DNA of 64,000 nucleotides from positions 1,488,001 to 1,552,000 of the forward strand of contig JAHCAY010000001.1 in NCBI GenBank assembly GCA_019634575.1, given 5' to 3'. Below the pieces are notes generated by a model. It ran no database searches. It saw only the letters and a program-made list of their open reading frames with translations, and was not told where the DNA came from. The first letter of the stretch is position 1. The number at the start of each line of letters is the position of its first letter. Below are positions 62,037-64,000 of this stretch, one piece after another. This DNA comes from Candidatus Didemnitutus sp. GTDB lineage: Bacteria; Verrucomicrobiota; Verrucomicrobiia; Opitutales; Opitutaceae. The position numbers were made by a program, and so were the translations under genes.

Positions 62037-63299
62037 TTACTGCGAGGTGCCGCGGATGATATCGCCGGGCTCGAGCTTGGCCGCGCGCTGCGCGGGGATG
62101 AGCGAGGCAGTCATGACGACAACTGCGGCGGTGACGGTCGCCGCCACGTAGTGCCAGATCGACCAGGCGACGACAAAGCTGTCGGTCGAGAAAATGCCGC
62201 GAATGCGGATGGGCAGCTTGGAAACGCCGTAAGTGACACTCGCCCCAAACACCCAGCCGAGGATAGTGCCGACCAACAGCACAATGGTGCCCTGCCAGAT
62301 GAAGATGTGCGAGATGTCGCGCCGCGTGTAGCCCATGGAACGCAGGATCGCGATCTCCTTGGTCTTCTCCATGACGATCATCGCGAGGGTATTGAACATA
62401 CCGAGGCCGGAGATGAGGATGATCGTGGAAACCGTGAGCGCCGACGAGACGCGCAGCGCGCGGAAAACCTCGAGCCACGTTTTCTCGCGTTCCTGCCAGC
62501 CTTGCGCGCCGTGGCGGAAAACGTTTTCCATCTGCACCGCGTCCTGCGGGGCGCGGTCCTTGTCGAAGAGCGCGACCTGGATGAAGGAGGCGCCGACGGT
62601 CTTCTTCAACAGCGAGCGCGCCTCGCCGAGATGCATGTAGATGCGGACCTTGTCGATGTCACTGACGCCGGTTTCGTAGAGCGCGCAGACGCGATAGCGG
62701 CGCTGCTGGTCGCCCGCCCGGAGGATCAGCGTGTCGCCGATGCTGACTTGCAGGCGGCTCGCGAGCACTGTGCCGAGGATCACGCCGCTCGGCGTGCTAC
62801 GGTATTCCTCGAGCGTGCCGCGCACAATCTGGTGTTCGAGATCGGACACCGCGAGGTGATCCTCGAGCTTGATGCCGAAGACCTGCGCGGTGTCGTTCTT
62901 GAAGGAGCTGTCGGCCACGACGGAGCCGCGCACCACCATCGAGGCGCCGGAGACGTTTTGAAATTCCTTCAGCGCGCGCATGAGCAACTCGGGATTCTCA
63001 ACCCCTTCGATATAGCGCCGGCCTTCGCGGGCGGAGACGAGGAATTTGCTCGCGTCCTTGTCATGCCCGGCGGCGGACATCGCGTAAATGGTGTCCTGGA
63101 ACTTGTCCTCGATGCGAATGGCGCCGTTGGTGCCGAGGATCGTCTTGATGAAGAAGTCCTCGAAGCCGCTCGTCTGCGCCTGCGTGACGATGAAGAAGCC
63201 GACGCCGAACACGATGCCGGCGAGGCTCATGAGCATCGAGCGCTTCTTGGCGGTCAGGAAGCGGACGGCGATGCGAAGATTCGTCGAGACGGCGGCCAC
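62037..63299 (-). CDS. FtsX/MacB-type ABC permease (LolC/E-like)
   Basis: 420 aa. The N-terminal helix (RFLTAKKRSMLMSLAGIVFGVGFFIVTQAQTSGF) is followed by a ~220-aa extracytoplasmic domain and three C-terminal helices of an FtsX domain (SSALTVSTIILISGLGMFNTLAMIVMEKTKEIAILRSMG; FIWQGTIVLLVGTILGWVFG; a final helix ending near SLIPAQRAAKLEPGDIIRG). Substrate could be lipoproteins or small molecules. Confidence 0.92.
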   Translation of the reverse strand: MAAVSTNLRIAVRFLTAKKRSMLMSLAGIVFGVGFFIVTQAQTSGFEDFFIKTILGTNGAIRIEDKFQDTIYAMSAAGHDKDASKFLVSAREGRRYIEGVENPELLMRALKEFQNVSGASMVVRGSVVADSSFKNDTAQVFGIKLEDHLAVSDLEHQIVRGTLEEYRSTPSGVILGTVLASRLQVSIGDTLILRAGDQQRRYRVCALYETGVSDIDKVRIYMHLGEARSLLKKTVGASFIQVALFDKDRAPQDAVQMENVFRHGAQGWQEREKTWLEVFRALRVSSALTVSTIILISGLGMFNTLAMIVMEKTKEIAILRSMGYTRRDISHIFIWQGTIVLLVGTILGWVFGASVTYGVSKLPIRIRGIFSTDSFVVAWSIWHYVAATVTAAVVVMTASLIPAQRAAKLEPGDIIRGTSQ

Positions 63300-63307
63300 G
63301 CGAGTCG

Positions 63308-64000
63308 TTACTGCTGCGCCTTGGCCAGCTCGGTGCGGACGCGGTCGCCGTCGCGGAAGCGGTCCTGCTCCTCCACAACCACGTTTTCGTCGACGTTGAG
63401 ACCTTTGAGGATCTCGACTTGATTCAACCCTTCGAAGCCCTTCTCCACCTTGCGGCGTTCGAGTTTGCTGCCATTGGCAACGTAGACGTAGTCGCCGACC
63501 AGCGCACGGCGCGGAATCAGGATGGAATTCTTGCGCTCGGAAATGATGATGCTCACTTCGCCGGTCAGGCCGGGCACGAGAACGCGGCCTTCAGGCAGGG
63601 ACACGTCGAGGAACACGGTGTAACGTTGGGTCGCGGAATCGGCCGAGGGAAGGATCTTGGAGATGACCGCGTAGTATTGATCGGCGCCGTAAGTCAGAAA
63701 GCGAACCGAGGCTTTCTGCCCGACTTTGACCGTGGCGAATTTCTCTTCGCTGAGCTTGGCCTCGACCGTGCGCGTGGTGGCCATGGCTGTAGCGATGGGA
63801 GTGTTTTCGCCGATGAGGTCGCCCACGCGAGCGAAGACCGCCGTAACGACGCCGTCGGCCGGCGCGATCACCGTCATCTTGGCGCGCTCGCGCTCCTTGG
63901 CCCGCAAGCTGTTTTCGAGTGTCTGCAGGGCGAGCTTCAGATTCACCTCGTCGAGTTCCATCTTCTGCTCGAGCTGCTGGAGGGAGCGGCGTTGTTTCTC
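63308..64000 (-). CDS. Periplasmic adaptor (HlyD/RND-type) protein, 5' end outside the window
   Basis: The last 230 codons are visible and the frame is open to the window edge (...EKQRRSLQQLEQKM...). A coiled coil leads into a lipoyl-like half motif (MTVIAPADGVVTAVFARVGDLIGENTPIAT), a beta-barrel (SEEKFATVKVGQKASVRFLTYG; LPEGRVLVPGLTGEVSIII) and a membrane-proximal domain (NSILIPRRALVGDYVYVANGSKLERRKVEKG). It is the MacA-like partner of the permease and ATPase downstream. Confidence 0.92.
   Translation of the reverse strand, partial: EKQRRSLQQLEQKMELDEVNLKLALQTLENSLRAKERERAKMTVIAPADGVVTAVFARVGDLIGENTPIATAMATTRTVEAKLSEEKFATVKVGQKASVRFLTYGADQYYAVISKILPSADSATQRYTVFLDVSLPEGRVLVPGLTGEVSIIISERKNSILIPRRALVGDYVYVANGSKLERRKVEKGFEGLNQVEILKGLNVDENVVVEEQDRFRDGDRVRTELAKAQQ

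Overview
The window is a GC-rich chromosomal segment with short gene gaps. The likely host is a member of Verrucomicrobiota, probably Opitutaceae. This is an inference from the gene mix: an Alternative Complex III operon joined to cbb3-type subunits, a gldA/F/G-like ABC cluster with DUF4340 and AsmA-like proteins, a lone cheD, LPS synthesis (kdsA) and Lol-type transport, and overall gene style. No rRNA or universal marker is present to prove it.

Layout. (1) 1-5.8 kb: a minus-strand branched-chain amino-acid operon in the order leader, ilvD, ilvB, ilvN, a 46-codon small ORF, ilvC. It is preceded by what reads as a complete transcription attenuator: a 33-aa leader peptide rich in Leu/Ile/Val, a mutually exclusive antiterminator and a strong terminator hairpin. 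(2) 5.8-12.5 kb: yeiH, queA, yceI, a TPR protein, a membrane protein, accA and a DMT transporter. (3) 12.6-15.8 kb: leuCD with a divergent LysR gene. An IS21-family element (15776-18387, 6-bp target duplication) sits in the last codons of that LysR gene. (4) 18.5-23.9 kb: a secreted protein of unknown function and a LysR-controlled cassette with azoR and two domain-fusion proteins (YceI-peroxiredoxin and hydroxyacid dehydrogenase-SnoaL). (5) 24-32 kb: tRNA-Leu(CAA), rsmE, a lipoyl/E3-binding protein lacking a catalytic domain, kdsA, pyrG, an adenosine kinase-like protein, birA and small unknowns. (6) 32-44.5 kb: a gliding-type ABC exporter cluster, an AsmA-like protein and a large hybrid histidine kinase. 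(7) 44.6-49.8 kb: a sulfatase-fold protein with its catalytic residues replaced, a one-domain asparaginase, cheD behind a sigma-28-like promoter, a tspO gene broken by one amber codon, a hemolysin III protein and a MetR-like regulator. (8) 49.8-61.1 kb: a compact minus-strand respiratory operon, actA-B-C-D-E-F followed by a small membrane protein, a CcoN homologue, CcoO and a membrane cytochrome c. (9) 61.3-64 kb: a MacAB/Lol-like ABC exporter whose adaptor gene runs off the window.

The most unusual items are the ilv attenuator and the cbb3 subunit I homologue in the ACIII operon. In the latter, by hand alignment, all six metal-ligand histidines are replaced, while its partner CcoO keeps its heme site. 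Such a CcoN cannot reduce oxygen, so the operon may encode an electron-exit or docking module for ACIII rather than an oxidase. Also notable are repeats inside istA that copy the element's own terminal motif, and the tspO and sulfatase loss-of-function cases.
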